64,000 nt of DNA from AG-12 sp027319585 (GTDB taxonomy: Bacteria; Chloroflexota; Dormibacteria; Aeolococcales; Bog-877), in assembly GCA_027319585.1 (NCBI GenBank), contig DAHVMY010000002.1, positions 1-64,000 of the forward strand, in the 5' to 3' direction. Below are positions 8,905-17,985 of the stretch, piece after piece; the stretch's first letter is position 1, and every line of letters starts with the position of its first letter. The notes under the pieces are model-generated. The model was given only the letters and a program-made list of their open reading frames with translations. It did not search any database and had not been told where the DNA came from. The position numbers were made by a program, and so were the translations under genes.

Positions 8905-9196
8905 CGCCCACCTTCTCCCAGAAGAACTTGCCGTCCTTGTACCGCTGCCGGTAGATCGAGGGGTCGTCGGGGTTGCCCGAGGGCACGGGGGGGGAAAAGT
9001 TGGCGAGGTTCCTCACGGCCTCGAGGTCATTCCCGTCGACGACGATCTGCGGGCACTCGTCCTCGTTCGCCCAGCGGGCGGCGGCGTGTTGCATCGAGAG
9101 CCGCTCGTCCTCCTCGGAAGGTTGCGTCCCGTTCTTCACGTGCTCCATTGCGCGCTGCTGCAGCGCCTCAAGTTGCCCGTCGGTCAGGTCCTTCAC
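8888..9196 (-). CDS. Small hypothetical protein
   Basis: 102 aa from a GTG at 9196, with GGGGAGG 10 bases upstream. It starts VKDLTDGQLEALQQRAMEHVKNG and contains DECPQIVVDGNDLEAVRNLANF and YKDGKFFWEKVGDGEG. It is charged, probably alpha/beta, and soluble. It precedes and overlaps the 89-aa gene on the same strand, forming a two-gene unit convergent with tRNA-Asn. No family recognised. A longer start at 9232 exists but adds an unlikely His/Gly-rich leader. Confidence 0.55.
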   Translation of the reverse strand: MKDLTDGQLEALQQRAMEHVKNGTQPSEEDERLSMQHAAARWANEDECPQIVVDGNDLEAVRNLANFSPPVPSGNPDDPSIYRQRYKDGKFFWEKVGDGEGN

Positions 9197-9331
9197 CCCA
9201 TGCCAACCTCCCCGTTGATGACCGCCTGCCACAAGCAGTGCCAGGCGGTTCCGGGCCTGGCCCTTGGGCCCATCCTAGCCATCCACCCGGCGGCTTCGGG
9301 AGCGTTGGCGCGAGGCCCTCCAGCCTGCGGC

Positions 9332-9337
9332 GATAAT
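9332..9337 (+). promoter_or_regulatory. -10 box (GATAAT) placing transcription start at the GTG of the DUF1697 gene
   Basis: GATAAT ends 7 bases before the GTG at 9344, so transcription should begin at or next to the start codon. This predicts a leaderless mRNA. The only SD-like bases (GGAG) overlap the start codon and could not work as a ribosome binding site. Confidence 0.5.
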
Positions 9338-9343
9338 CCCGGA

Positions 9344-9886
9344 GTGACGGCCTATGTAGCTCTTTTGCGCGGAGTCAACGTGGGTGGCCGCAACCGGGTG
9401 CCCATGGACGAACTCCGCAGCCTCGCGATCGATCTCGGCGCGACTGCGGTGCAGAGCCACCTGCAGAGTGGCAACCTGATCTTCTGCCACTCGGCTCAGG
9501 ATGCCCTCGAACTCGCGTGCAAGTTCGAGCAGGCTCTGGCCGAACAGCAGAGCGTCGAGGTCCGCTGTTTGGTGTGGGATCGGGATGAGCTGACAGCGGC
9601 GATCCGCGATAACCCTTTCCCGGAGCACACCGGCGCGGGGTCGCGGCTTCTGGTGCACTTCCTCAATCAGGAGCCGACAGCCGAGCTGCGGGCGGACCAC
9701 GACCCCACCAATCTCGACCCCCAAACCATTCGTCTGGGCCACAAGGTCATCTATCAATGGTGTCCCGACGGCGTGCTCGCCGCGCCCACGGTGGGGCCGT
9801 TTGTCGAGCGCCACTGGCGCATCCCGGTCACGGCGCGGAACTGGAACACGGTCGCCCGCCTCCAGGAACTCCTCGCCACCCTCTGA
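9344..9886 (+). CDS. DUF1697 family protein
   Basis: 180 aa. The N-terminus VTAYVALLRGVNVGGRN is the hallmark of DUF1697, followed by the second signature QSHLQSGNLIF near residue 45. The C-terminus (RHWRIPVTARNWNTVARLQELL) also matches the family. Biochemical function is unknown. The protein is soluble and stands alone. The GTG at 9344 is chosen because the family begins there and a -10 box lies just upstream; the frame extends further upstream without similarity. Confidence 0.88.
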   Translation: MTAYVALLRGVNVGGRNRVPMDELRSLAIDLGATAVQSHLQSGNLIFCHSAQDALELACKFEQALAEQQSVEVRCLVWDRDELTAAIRDNPFPEHTGAGSRLLVHFLNQEPTAELRADHDPTNLDPQTIRLGHKVIYQWCPDGVLAAPTVGPFVERHWRIPVTARNWNTVARLQELLATL

Positions 9887-10560
9887 CGGATCCCGGGACT
9901 CCGCCCGCGGCTCGGGCCGACGCGGGCAACCACTGCCACTGCGCGGGGTTCGCCGGCCGACTGTCCGGCGTCGGTGACGCTCTGGATCAGGCAGTGTACG
10001 GCCGCTCTCGGGCGCGTCTCACGTGCCGAGCGACACGGGGACAGCTAGTCCCGTCCGCGACCCGGTAACTGGCGCCCAGTGGCAGCCGCGAAGGCCGGCC
10101 CAGTCGGCCTGAGGCCTTCCGTCATCCCCCGGGCGCCAGCCCGCGCGGATTGCGCGGCCGGCACGGGACGCCACTATTGCAGCAGTTCCAGGATCTCCCG
10201 TAGTGGCTATTCTCAGAGGGTGGCAGTTTCCCCGCCAACACGAGGGCGTCGGGCCCCACTTGACCCTGGCCGCTGCGGCTCCGCGCCGACCTGCGCCTTG
10301 CGGCCGAGACGAGCTCCGGCCGCTCCGGGACGACTGAGGCGGCGGTCGCGAGGTGACCGTTGAGCCGCGCCCTCCGATGCCGGGCCGCCGGCCCCCTCCC
10401 CTAGGGAGTTGCACATCCCGTCGCAATCCCGGCCCCGGTGGATTGAGCGAAGCTGTGGCAACCGTGCGTTGCGCTGCGAAGCAGCTCGCTTGGGAAGGCC
10501 GGCGACCGTTGGCGGCCCACCCCGAGGCCGCCAGAGGCGGAGCGGACGACCCGGGGTCAG
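9887..10560. other. 674-base gap, no gene seen
   Basis: GC-rich sequence with several short inverted repeats but no reading frame of protein character. I looked for tmRNA, SRP RNA, RNase P and 6S landmarks without success. Confidence 0.4.
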
Positions 10561-11697
10561 ATGGTGACTGCTGGGATTCGGCGCCGGTGGCCCACCACCG
10601 CGCTCGCAGCGGCGCTCGCCGTCTCGGGCTGTGCCGCGGTCGCTCACGGCCACCGAGCCCACCCTTCACCCAGCGCCCGGGTTACCCCACAGGCCACCCC
10701 GTTCACCAGCCCGGCGAGCGGACCGGGCGCCGGCACCCTCAGCTGCAGCCTCCCCATCTACGGCGCCTCGGTGACCGCGCAATCCGCGCCGGGGACGGCC
10801 CTCGGCGGATTCCTGGAGTTACCGTCGGGAGCGGTGGACCCGGTCCCCGACACCGGCGTGATCGCGGTGGCGGGCGCCTTCTCGGAGTGGGAGACCCAGG
10901 CGACCCCTGCCCTGTACGGGGACGTCCCGGAGGAGTCGTACGACCAGCCGCTGGCGCAATGGGTGCCGGCGAGACCCTCGGAGCTGTCGCCCAGCGGGAC
11001 GCAGTATGCATATGTGACCGTGGGTGACGTCGCCGACCCCAGCACCACCTCAGTCCAGGTCCATCTGGTCACCATCGCCACGGCCAGCGATCAGGTCATC
11101 TACTCGCAGGGCGAGACCGAGGTGCTGGGGTGGAACGGGGAGCAGCTCCTGCTGGTGGACCATATTCCCACCAGCGACGTCGCCGAGGGGCTCCTGAGCC
11201 TCGACCCGGCGACAGCGACAGCCGTCACTCTGCAGCCCGAAGTGAGCGGGGTGGACTGGTATCTCGCTGCCGCAGGCGCGGTATGGGGAGGCCGGACCAA
11301 CCCAGCCGACAGCTCGCCCCCGGCCGTCTTCGTACCCTGGGACGAGGCGCTGCGTTACGACCTCACCACCGGCCAGATCTCCACCTGGTCCTACCATCCG
11401 GGTGACCAGGTGACGGTGGTCGGCGCCACCAGTTCGGGAGATCCACTTGAGACCATCCAGGGGACAGGTCAGACCACCCTGGCCGTGGCCACCTCCCCCA
11501 CGTCAGCCGTGACGCTCTTGACCGGTCCGGGGCTGGCCAGCGCGCGTGGCCTGGCTGTCTATTCCACCTACACCGATGCCCACGGGACCTGGGTCGCGAC
11601 CGACCAAGGCCTGTATCTGCTCACCCCGACCCTGCGGTTCATCCAGGAGCAGGTGGGCAACTTTGCCGGCGCCACCCTCGTCGGACCGTGCGGCTGA
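10561..11697 (+). CDS. Predicted lipoprotein, possibly beta-propeller, unknown function
   Basis: 378 aa. A basic start (IRRRWPTTALAAALAVSGCAA) gives a lipoprotein signal with a lipobox cysteine at about residue 24, so it should be anchored outside the cytoplasmic membrane. A Pro/Ser/Thr linker follows. The rest is Gly/Thr/Val-rich with repeated beta-strand blocks (YAYVTVGD, VQVHLVTI, GTWVATDQGLYLLT), consistent with a propeller. Family not recognised. ATG start at 10561. The gene is convergent with the ABC exporter genes and shares a hairpin at its end. Confidence 0.65.
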   Translation: MVTAGIRRRWPTTALAAALAVSGCAAVAHGHRAHPSPSARVTPQATPFTSPASGPGAGTLSCSLPIYGASVTAQSAPGTALGGFLELPSGAVDPVPDTGVIAVAGAFSEWETQATPALYGDVPEESYDQPLAQWVPARPSELSPSGTQYAYVTVGDVADPSTTSVQVHLVTIATASDQVIYSQGETEVLGWNGEQLLLVDHIPTSDVAEGLLSLDPATATAVTLQPEVSGVDWYLAAAGAVWGGRTNPADSSPPAVFVPWDEALRYDLTTGQISTWSYHPGDQVTVVGATSSGDPLETIQGTGQTTLAVATSPTSAVTLLTGPGLASARGLAVYSTYTDAHGTWVATDQGLYLLTPTLRFIQEQVGNFAGATLVGPCG

Positions 11698-11723
11698 GCT
11701 GACCGCGCCGCCGGGTCGGCTCA
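11695..11723. terminator. Bidirectional hairpin between convergent genes
   Basis: TGAGCTGACC (11695-11704) pairs with GGTCGGCTCA (11714-11723), one G-T pair in ten. The hairpin contains the stop codons of both flanking genes. No T-run follows, so it is terminator-like rather than a textbook terminator. Confidence 0.5.
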
Positions 11724-12863
11724 GTGCCCCGAGGGCTCGAATCTGAAGGTGCGGGCGGCCACCACCAGCACCGCCACCCCCACCCCCAGCAGGATCAGGA
11801 TGTCGTTGGTGACCTCGCCGAGCGTCTGCCCCTCCGCCATCAGGCCTCGGAGGGCGTCGCTGAAGTACGTGAGGGGCATCACGATCGAGAGCTTCTGCAG
11901 CCACGCGGGAGCGCCTGAGAGGGGGTAGAAGACGCCGGCCACGAAGAGCTGGGGCAAGGAGATCAGGTTCGACATCACCACCGCCGCCTGCTCACGGCGC
12001 GAGAGTGCGGCCACCAGGAACCCCGCAGCCAGGAAGCACAGCGACCCCACCAGCAAAACCAGCAGCAGCGGCAGGGGCCGGGGGCCCAAGCCGATCCCGT
12101 AGAGGACATGCCCGATCCCGAGAAGGACCGCGATCTGGATCGCGACCAGCACCAGCTGCGAGAGCACGCTGGCGGCCAGAAACACCCAGGCGGGGGCGGG
12201 GGTCGCCCGGATCCTCCGCAGGGTCCCCTGCTCCCGGTCTCCGACCAGCCTGAGGCCGGCGGAGAGGCCACCGGCGAGGACGGCATACGCCAGCACCCCC
12301 GGCGCCAGGAACGCGATGTAGTTGTTGTTGGCCAAAGCGTCGGAATTGAGCCCCCCGGGGGCGTGGACGGACTGGACCACCCCGGCCACGGCCGGGGACC
12401 GGTCGAGCAGGGCCTGGTTGAGGCCGGCCACGGCCGCCTCCGCCTCCGCCGTGAACGAGCCGTTCTCGGTCACGTTGCTGGAGTTCTCCAGAATCCGCAC
12501 CGTGACCCCCGGGTCCACCGCTGAGGTCACCACCAGCGCGAAGGCGGCCCGGTTGTTCAGGACATCGGCGCGGGCCGTCGTCGCGGTCGTGCGGACCAGG
12601 TGGAAGGAGCTCCGGGGCAGCGCCTGACGCAGGACGGGATAGTCCGGGGCCGGCGCCGACACGTCGACGGTCACCGCGGAGCGCTGAAACAAGCCCCCAA
12701 AGATGACGATCAAGAGCAGGGGCACCAGCACGTTGAACACCAGCACCTGGCGGTTCCGGTATAGGACCTTGACGTTGGCCAAGGTGAGCGCAACCAGCGG
12801 GATCCAAGGCCCCGTTCCCAAAGGACGCGAGAGCTCGCCGGGTGGCACCTGGGAGGACCTCAC
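11721..12863 (-). CDS. ABC-2 type exporter permease
   Basis: 380 aa. One N-terminal membrane segment (residues about 35-55, VLVFNVLVPLLLIVIFGG) is followed by a large extracytoplasmic domain to about residue 180. A cluster of five or six membrane segments then runs to the C-terminus, the standard ABC-2 layout. It contains FVAGVFYPLSG...L and LPQL, typical of this family. Its start overlaps the stop of the upstream ATPase gene by 4 bases, so the pair is translationally coupled and forms an exporter. The substrate is not evident; drug, lipid or polysaccharide export are usual for the family. Confidence 0.88.
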   Translation of the reverse strand: MRSSQVPPGELSRPLGTGPWIPLVALTLANVKVLYRNRQVLVFNVLVPLLLIVIFGGLFQRSAVTVDVSAPAPDYPVLRQALPRSSFHLVRTTATTARADVLNNRAAFALVVTSAVDPGVTVRILENSSNVTENGSFTAEAEAAVAGLNQALLDRSPAVAGVVQSVHAPGGLNSDALANNNYIAFLAPGVLAYAVLAGGLSAGLRLVGDREQGTLRRIRATPAPAWVFLAASVLSQLVLVAIQIAVLLGIGHVLYGIGLGPRPLPLLLVLLVGSLCFLAAGFLVAALSRREQAAVVMSNLISLPQLFVAGVFYPLSGAPAWLQKLSIVMPLTYFSDALRGLMAEGQTLGEVTNDILILLGVGVAVLVVAARTFRFEPSGH

Positions 12864-13813
12864 TCGGCGCTCTCCGAGAGATGCCGACCGGCGCTCTGCA
12901 AGAACACATCCTCCAGGTTGGGAGGCTGCACGGTGACATCTCGCAGCGCCTCCTCACCCAGCCGCGCGCCCAGCTCCGCCAGCACCGCTCCCACCTCCTT
13001 GGTCTGCAGCTCCCAGCGCCCCGCCTCCCAACGGCTGCGGAGCACGCCGGGAAGTGTGGTGAGATCACAGGACTCGGCCGCAGCCACGCTGATCCGAGCC
13101 GCCGCGCCCAACCCTGCCACCAGCTGCTGCGGGCTCCCCTCGGCGACGACCAGGCCGCGGTCGATGATCACGACGTGCTCCGCCAGCTGTTCCGCCTCTT
13201 CGATGTAGTGGGTGGTCAGGAGCACCGTGCGCCCCTGCTGGTGGAGGTGTCGGATCATCTCCCAGGTCTGCCTACGGCTGAGTGGGTCAAGGCCGGTGGT
13301 GGGCTCATCGAGGATGACCAGCTCCGGGTCGTTGCAGAGGGTGAGGGCGATCTGAAGCCGGCGCTTCTGCCCCCCGGAGAGGGCCGACGCGCGACGGTCG
13401 AGCATCTCCTCCATGTCGACCAGGGCCAGCAGGGCGGCGGGGTTGGCCTGGTAGCCATAGAGCCTCCCGAACAGGTCCAGCGTCTCCGCGCAGGTGAGGT
13501 CGTCGTAGAGGGCCCCCTCCTGCAGCTGCACCCCGATGCGGCGGCGAGCCTGCGACGGCGATGTGCCCAGGACCTCGACCTTGCCGGAGTCGAACGGCTT
13601 CAGCCCCTCGATGATCTCCATCGTGGTGGTCTTGCCGGCGCCGTTGGGGCCCAGCAGAGCGACGATCTGGCCCCGGCGCACGGTGAGGTCGAGCCCTCGC
13701 ACCGCCGGCACCGGCCCGTAGCTCTTGCGAAGGTCCCGGACGTCTATCGCCAGGGGGCGGTCGGGATCAGCAGGAGGGGTCGTGGCGAGTGCTATGGCGT
13801 TGCTCCTCCGCAT
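12860..13813 (-). CDS. ABC exporter ATP-binding protein
   Basis: 317 aa. Walker A GPNGAGKTTT near residue 55, the ABC signature LSGGQKRRL near 145, Walker B LVILDEPTTGLD near 165, and the switch histidine in TTHYIEEAE near 200. The long C-terminal extension (about 220-317) is as in the DrrA/CcmA-like exporters. ATG start at 13813. It drives the permease encoded immediately downstream. The substrate is unknown. Confidence 0.93.
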   Translation of the reverse strand: MRRSNAIALATTPPADPDRPLAIDVRDLRKSYGPVPAVRGLDLTVRRGQIVALLGPNGAGKTTTMEIIEGLKPFDSGKVEVLGTSPSQARRRIGVQLQEGALYDDLTCAETLDLFGRLYGYQANPAALLALVDMEEMLDRRASALSGGQKRRLQIALTLCNDPELVILDEPTTGLDPLSRRQTWEMIRHLHQQGRTVLLTTHYIEEAEQLAEHVVIIDRGLVVAEGSPQQLVAGLGAAARISVAAAESCDLTTLPGVLRSRWEAGRWELQTKEVGAVLAELGARLGEEALRDVTVQPPNLEDVFLQSAGRHLSESAE

Positions 13814-13961
13814 CGGCCGGGTCCCTTGACTTCGCGACCTCAGGGGCAGGATAGCAGGCGCTCACGGACCCGCCGCGGGTGAGCCGGCCCGCCGCCAAGA
13901 GCCCCATCGAACCCAGATCGCTGGCGGTCTTGGCCCGGCTTCGCCAGCTAACCTCGAGCTG

Positions 13962-14903
13962 ATGAAGCGGTTGTTGGCCAGGCTGCGTCGGACCCTGCTG
14001 GTCCGAGTGGTGCTGCGGTATCTGGGGCGCAACGGTCCCAATCAGGCGACCCTGATCGCCTGGAATCTGCTGTTCGCCATCTTCCCCATCGTGCTGCTGG
14101 CGGTGACCGTGGCGGGGCTGGTCTTTCGCGATCCGGCGGTCGGACGGACCGTTGCCAAGGCCGTCGCCTCCATCGTGCCCCAGGGGAGAGGATCGGTGGT
14201 CTTGGGAGCCCTCAACGCCTTCCACCGCAACTCCGGAGCGCTGGCGGTGGTGGGGCTCGTGGGCCTGGTGTGGTCGGGGACATCCCTGTTCGGGGCGATG
14301 GAGCAAGGGTTCGCCGCCCTGTCCGGTGCCAAGACCAGAGGTTTCCTGCGCCAGAAGCTCATGAGCGTCGAGATGATCGTGCTGTTCACCGTGCTCGCGG
14401 TGCCGGTGGTCTTGAGTTCCAGCCTGCTGGCTGTGCTCACATCCCTGCCCGGCGTACCGGGCTTCCTGCGATCCGGCCCGCTGGCGTGGGTGGGACAGGT
14501 CGTGCTGGCTGTGGTGGTCGGGACCCTGCTGTTCTCCGCCATCTACCGCCTGGTGCCCAAACCCGCCCAGGGGCTGCGGGCGTGCGTGCGCGGGGGGCTG
14601 GTGGCCGGGCTCGCATTCGAGGGCCTGAGCCTGCTGTTCCCGCTCTACTTCCACCTGGAGCACGGCTTCAGCTCCTATGGCTCGACCTTCGGGCTGTTCT
14701 TCCTGCTCCTCGCCTACGCCTTTCTGGTGGCCCAGATCATCGTCTTCGGGTACGCATTCGTGGTGGAGCTGGGCCCGGGCGAGCCAGCGGCCACTGGCCC
14801 TGACGGGCCGCCGGGCCCCGCGCCGGAGGGGGACGCCCGCACAGCCTCACCAGATCCCCCCGTGTCCGTCGGAGCTGGCGGCGGGCCTGCCATCGAAGCC
14901 TGA
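13962..14903 (+). CDS. YihY/virulence factor BrkB family membrane protein
   Basis: 313 aa with about six membrane segments between residues 20 and 270. Family landmarks include NQATLIAWNLLFAIFPIVLL near residue 27, VGLVGLVWSGTSLF near 95, and the last-helix region YGSTFGLFFLLLAYAFLVAQIIVFG near 240. YihY proteins are inner-membrane proteins once misnamed RNase BN; their function is unsettled (possible transporter or envelope role). The C-terminal 50 residues are Pro/Gly/Ala-rich and probably disordered. It stands alone, divergent from the ABC exporter. Confidence 0.9.
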   Translation: MKRLLARLRRTLLVRVVLRYLGRNGPNQATLIAWNLLFAIFPIVLLAVTVAGLVFRDPAVGRTVAKAVASIVPQGRGSVVLGALNAFHRNSGALAVVGLVGLVWSGTSLFGAMEQGFAALSGAKTRGFLRQKLMSVEMIVLFTVLAVPVVLSSSLLAVLTSLPGVPGFLRSGPLAWVGQVVLAVVVGTLLFSAIYRLVPKPAQGLRACVRGGLVAGLAFEGLSLLFPLYFHLEHGFSSYGSTFGLFFLLLAYAFLVAQIIVFGYAFVVELGPGEPAATGPDGPPGPAPEGDARTASPDPPVSVGAGGGPAIEA

Positions 14904-15239
14904 TCTCGCTGCGACCTCGAGCAAGGCCCGTTTGCTTGACTGCGACGATGGACGACGACCGGGGCGGCTCGGAGACGCAGATGGGCCAGCAGCCAGGTTC
15001 GGAGCCGACGAAGATGGACGACATGTCCGTCCAGTTCACGCTCCTGCAGTCGGTTGGCGAAGTCGCGGGCGCGCCGGGGCGCGGGCCGCGATTTGCGGAT
15101 TCACCCTCGACCGGAATCCCTGGCGGACCGAACCGTGGGGCCCCAGCCGCGCTGGGGTCCGGGACCGCGGTTGGGAGCATGTCTTGACCGAATACCGCCG
15201 TCACCTGGGACGGGGGAACCCACGCGGACCTCGGGCCCT
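14904..15239. other. 336-base gap, no gene seen
   Basis: A short frame of 83 codons at 14936-15187 was examined and rejected. No regulatory fold was recognised. Confidence 0.35.
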
Positions 15240-16766
15240 GTGATCCAGTCCGCAGCTCCGGTCAAGCCACGGACCGGCCTCGCGCTGCTCGTGATCGTGA
15301 TCGGAGTCCTGATGGCGGCGGTGGACACGACCATCGTGGTCTTGGCGCTCCCCGAGATGGAGCGCGCGTTGCACGTCCCTCTGGCCGACGTCATCTGGGT
15401 GATCATCGGCTACCTGCTGGTGATCACCCTGTTGGCGACTCAGGTGGGGCGGCTGGGCGACATGTTCGGACGGGTGCGCATGTACGAGACCGGGTTCCTG
15501 GTCTTCATCGTGGGGTCGGCCCTCTGTGCCCTGGCCGGGAACGAGGCCAGCATCATCGGCTTCCGCCTCTTCCAGGGGATCGGCGGAGCGCTGATCACCG
15601 CCAACAGCGGGGCGGTCATCGCCGACACCTTCCCGCCCGAGACCCGGGGCCGGGCCTACGGCTTCAACAGCATCGGCTGGAACGTGGGGGCGATTCTGGG
15701 AATCCTGTTGGGGGGGTTGATCATCACCTTCCTCTCCTGGCGCTGGATCTTCTGGATCAACGTCCCCGCGGGGGTCATCGCCTTCGCGCTCGCCCTCCGG
15801 GTGCTGCGCGACTCCGGCAGTCGCCAGCACCAGCGTCTGGACTACGCGGGGATGGTCACACTCGGGGGCGGCCTCTTCGGGGTCCTGTGGGCGATCACAT
15901 CCCTGGCGACCTCCAGCTTCTCGCCCAGCATGCTCGGGTTTCTGGTGGGTGGGCTGATCCTGCTGCTCGCCTTCACGCTCATCGAGCGGGCCAGCCCGGC
16001 GCCGATGCTGGATCTGTCACTGTTCCGCATCCCCACCATGAGCCCGACCTTGCTCGCCTCCCTCTTCCAGGGCCTGGCCAATTTCGCGGTTCTCTTCCTG
16101 GTGATCATGTACCTGCAGGGGGTGCGGCGCCTCAGCCCCCTGGACTCCTCCTTGCTGCTGGTGCCGGGCTATCTGGTGGGCGCCTTCGTGGGTCCCTACG
16201 CGGGCCGGCTGTCCGATCGGATCGGGGTGGTGTGGCCGGCGACCATCGGGTTGCTCATCGAGATAGTGGCCCTGCTGGTGTACGCCCAGGTCCAGGTCAC
16301 CACCCCCCTGGCGGTGGTGACGATCGCCGCCGTGATCAACGGGGTGGGTGCGGGCTTCTTCTTCCCCGCCAACAACTCGGCGGTGATGAAGGCCGCACCG
16401 GGGCGCGCGTTCGGGACCGCCTCGGGGATGCTGCGGACCTTTGCCAACGTGGGCATGGTCTTCTCCTTTTCGGTCGCGATCCTGGTGGCCGCGCGCTCGA
16501 TCCCCCGCGGGCTGGCGTTCGCGATCTTCGTGGGCACCACCCGGCTCGACCACCACCTGGCGGCCGTCTTCACCGACGGGGTCCATGCGGCCTTCTACTC
16601 ATCGGTGGCCTTCATGCTGGTGGCGCTGGTGCTGTCCGGCACCAGGGTGCTCCGGGCGCGACCCCGGGTCGGCCCCCGGGCGCCCGGCGGTGGCCGGGCC
16701 GCGACCCCCGACTCCGGGAGTGCCGCGCCCATGGAGCAGCCCAGCCTGGGAAGGCCGGCGGGCTGA
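15240..16766 (+). CDS. MFS transporter, DHA2 family (EmrB/QacA, 14 TM)
   Basis: 508 aa from a GTG at 15240, chosen because the first helix (LALLVIVIGVLMAAVDTTIVVLALP) begins about 12 residues in; the open frame upstream is Arg/Pro-rich. Motif A (GRLGDMFGR) lies near residue 75 and motif C (GWNVGAILGILLGG) near 150, the latter diagnostic of drug/H+ antiporters. About 14 membrane helices are visible. The family exports hydrophobic drugs or cations with proton uptake. No partner EmrA or regulator is adjacent. Confidence 0.88.
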   Translation: MIQSAAPVKPRTGLALLVIVIGVLMAAVDTTIVVLALPEMERALHVPLADVIWVIIGYLLVITLLATQVGRLGDMFGRVRMYETGFLVFIVGSALCALAGNEASIIGFRLFQGIGGALITANSGAVIADTFPPETRGRAYGFNSIGWNVGAILGILLGGLIITFLSWRWIFWINVPAGVIAFALALRVLRDSGSRQHQRLDYAGMVTLGGGLFGVLWAITSLATSSFSPSMLGFLVGGLILLLAFTLIERASPAPMLDLSLFRIPTMSPTLLASLFQGLANFAVLFLVIMYLQGVRRLSPLDSSLLLVPGYLVGAFVGPYAGRLSDRIGVVWPATIGLLIEIVALLVYAQVQVTTPLAVVTIAAVINGVGAGFFFPANNSAVMKAAPGRAFGTASGMLRTFANVGMVFSFSVAILVAARSIPRGLAFAIFVGTTRLDHHLAAVFTDGVHAAFYSSVAFMLVALVLSGTRVLRARPRVGPRAPGGGRAATPDSGSAAPMEQPSLGRPAG

Positions 16767-16814
16767 CCCGAGGGCCGGCTCCAGCCCGAAGGTGCCGCCG
16801 GTTAGGTTCGGCCC

Positions 16815-17759
16815 TCAGGAAGGGGTCGGGTTGCCGGTCCAGATCCCCGCCCGATAGAGTCGGCCCGGCAGCGTAGTCCCCAGGATCGTCTCCAGGAACG
16901 AGGCGGTCTCGCAGAGCGCCTCAAGGTCTATGGGCGAGGTCGCCCCGACCCGGGTCAGCATGTGGAGCAGATCTTCGCTGCACACGTTGCCGGTGGCGCG
17001 CGGCGCAAACGGACACCCGCCGATCCCGCCCACCGACCCCTCGAAGCGCCTGACCCCCAGCTCATAGGCGGCCAGCGCGTTGGCGAGGCCCATCGCCCGG
17101 GTGTCGTGGAAGTGAAGCGAGAGCTGCTCGGTGGGGATCCCCGAGCGCAGCAGGTTCTCGATCAGGGAGCCGACCTGGCGCGGATCCGCGACCCCGATGG
17201 TGTCGGCGATCCCGATCTCGTCCGCGCCCAACTCCTGACAGCGGTCGGCCAGGTCCACCACCCTATCCTCCCCCACCCTGCCCTCGAACGGGCACCCGAA
17301 GGCGACGCTGAGGCCGACGTCGAACCGGCAGTGGGCGGCCTGCGCCGCTGACGCCATCTCGGCCAGCTCAGCCAGGGTCTGCTCCACCGTGCGATTCAGG
17401 TTGCGCTGGTTGAAGCTGTCAGTGACCCCGAGGTTGGCCACCACGCGGCGGGCACCGGCGCTGAGGGCGCGCTCCAGCCCCCTGGCGTTGGGCACCAAAA
17501 CCCTAACCCGGGCCATGACCGCGTGCCCCCGGGTCGCCACCAAGCGAGTGATGAGATCCTCGGCGTCCGCCATCTTGGGAACCCATCGGGGCGACACGAA
17601 CGAGGCCGCCTCGACCTGGTCCACCCCGGCATCCAGCAGCCGTCCGACCAGCTCCAGCTTGGACCCGGTGGAAAGCTCCCGGTCTAGGTTCTGGAGGCCG
17701 TCGCGCGGTCCGACCTCGGTGAAGAACAGCATCTGGGTGTGCCCGGCGGAGGGATCCAT
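16815..17759 (-). CDS. Hydroxymethylglutaryl-CoA lyase
   Basis: 314 aa in the HMGL-like TIM barrel. The metal-binding start is TEVGPRDGLQN near residue 13. HFHDTRAMGLANALAAYELG near 210 and GSVGGIGGCPFAPRATGNVCSEDL near 240 match the HMG-CoA lyase signature with its catalytic cysteine (GGCP). It splits HMG-CoA to acetoacetate and acetyl-CoA in leucine or related degradation; the family also includes other aldolase-type lyases. Start choice is uncertain: ATGs at 17789, 17759 and 17732 are all in frame and none has a good SD. It is divergent from the formate dehydrogenase operon and probably unrelated to it. Confidence 0.88.
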   Translation of the reverse strand: MDPSAGHTQMLFFTEVGPRDGLQNLDRELSTGSKLELVGRLLDAGVDQVEAASFVSPRWVPKMADAEDLITRLVATRGHAVMARVRVLVPNARGLERALSAGARRVVANLGVTDSFNQRNLNRTVEQTLAELAEMASAAQAAHCRFDVGLSVAFGCPFEGRVGEDRVVDLADRCQELGADEIGIADTIGVADPRQVGSLIENLLRSGIPTEQLSLHFHDTRAMGLANALAAYELGVRRFEGSVGGIGGCPFAPRATGNVCSEDLLHMLTRVGATSPIDLEALCETASFLETILGTTLPGRLYRAGIWTGNPTPS

Positions 17760-17985
17760 TCCGGGCCAGTCTAAGTGGCCGTGCCGCATGCCGGGGAGCG
17801 GGCGCGTCGAGTCCTCGAGCCGCGGCCGCTCATGCGATCTTCCTCCCACCTGCGAATGCCACCGAGGACATTCGGACCGGCAAGGACAGCAAGTGAAGGC
17901 TCCGGGGAGGCGGAGATGGCCCAACGGGATCCCCACGCAGCGGTATCCTGTACGCCAGGGTCGGGTCGAGCGACTTGGAGGCCGT

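Noticed and set aside
14936..15187. 83-codon frame between the YihY and MFS genes
   Set aside because: Composition is Gly/Pro/Ser-rich with no domain, no convincing ribosome binding sequence, and it nearly abuts the MFS start region.
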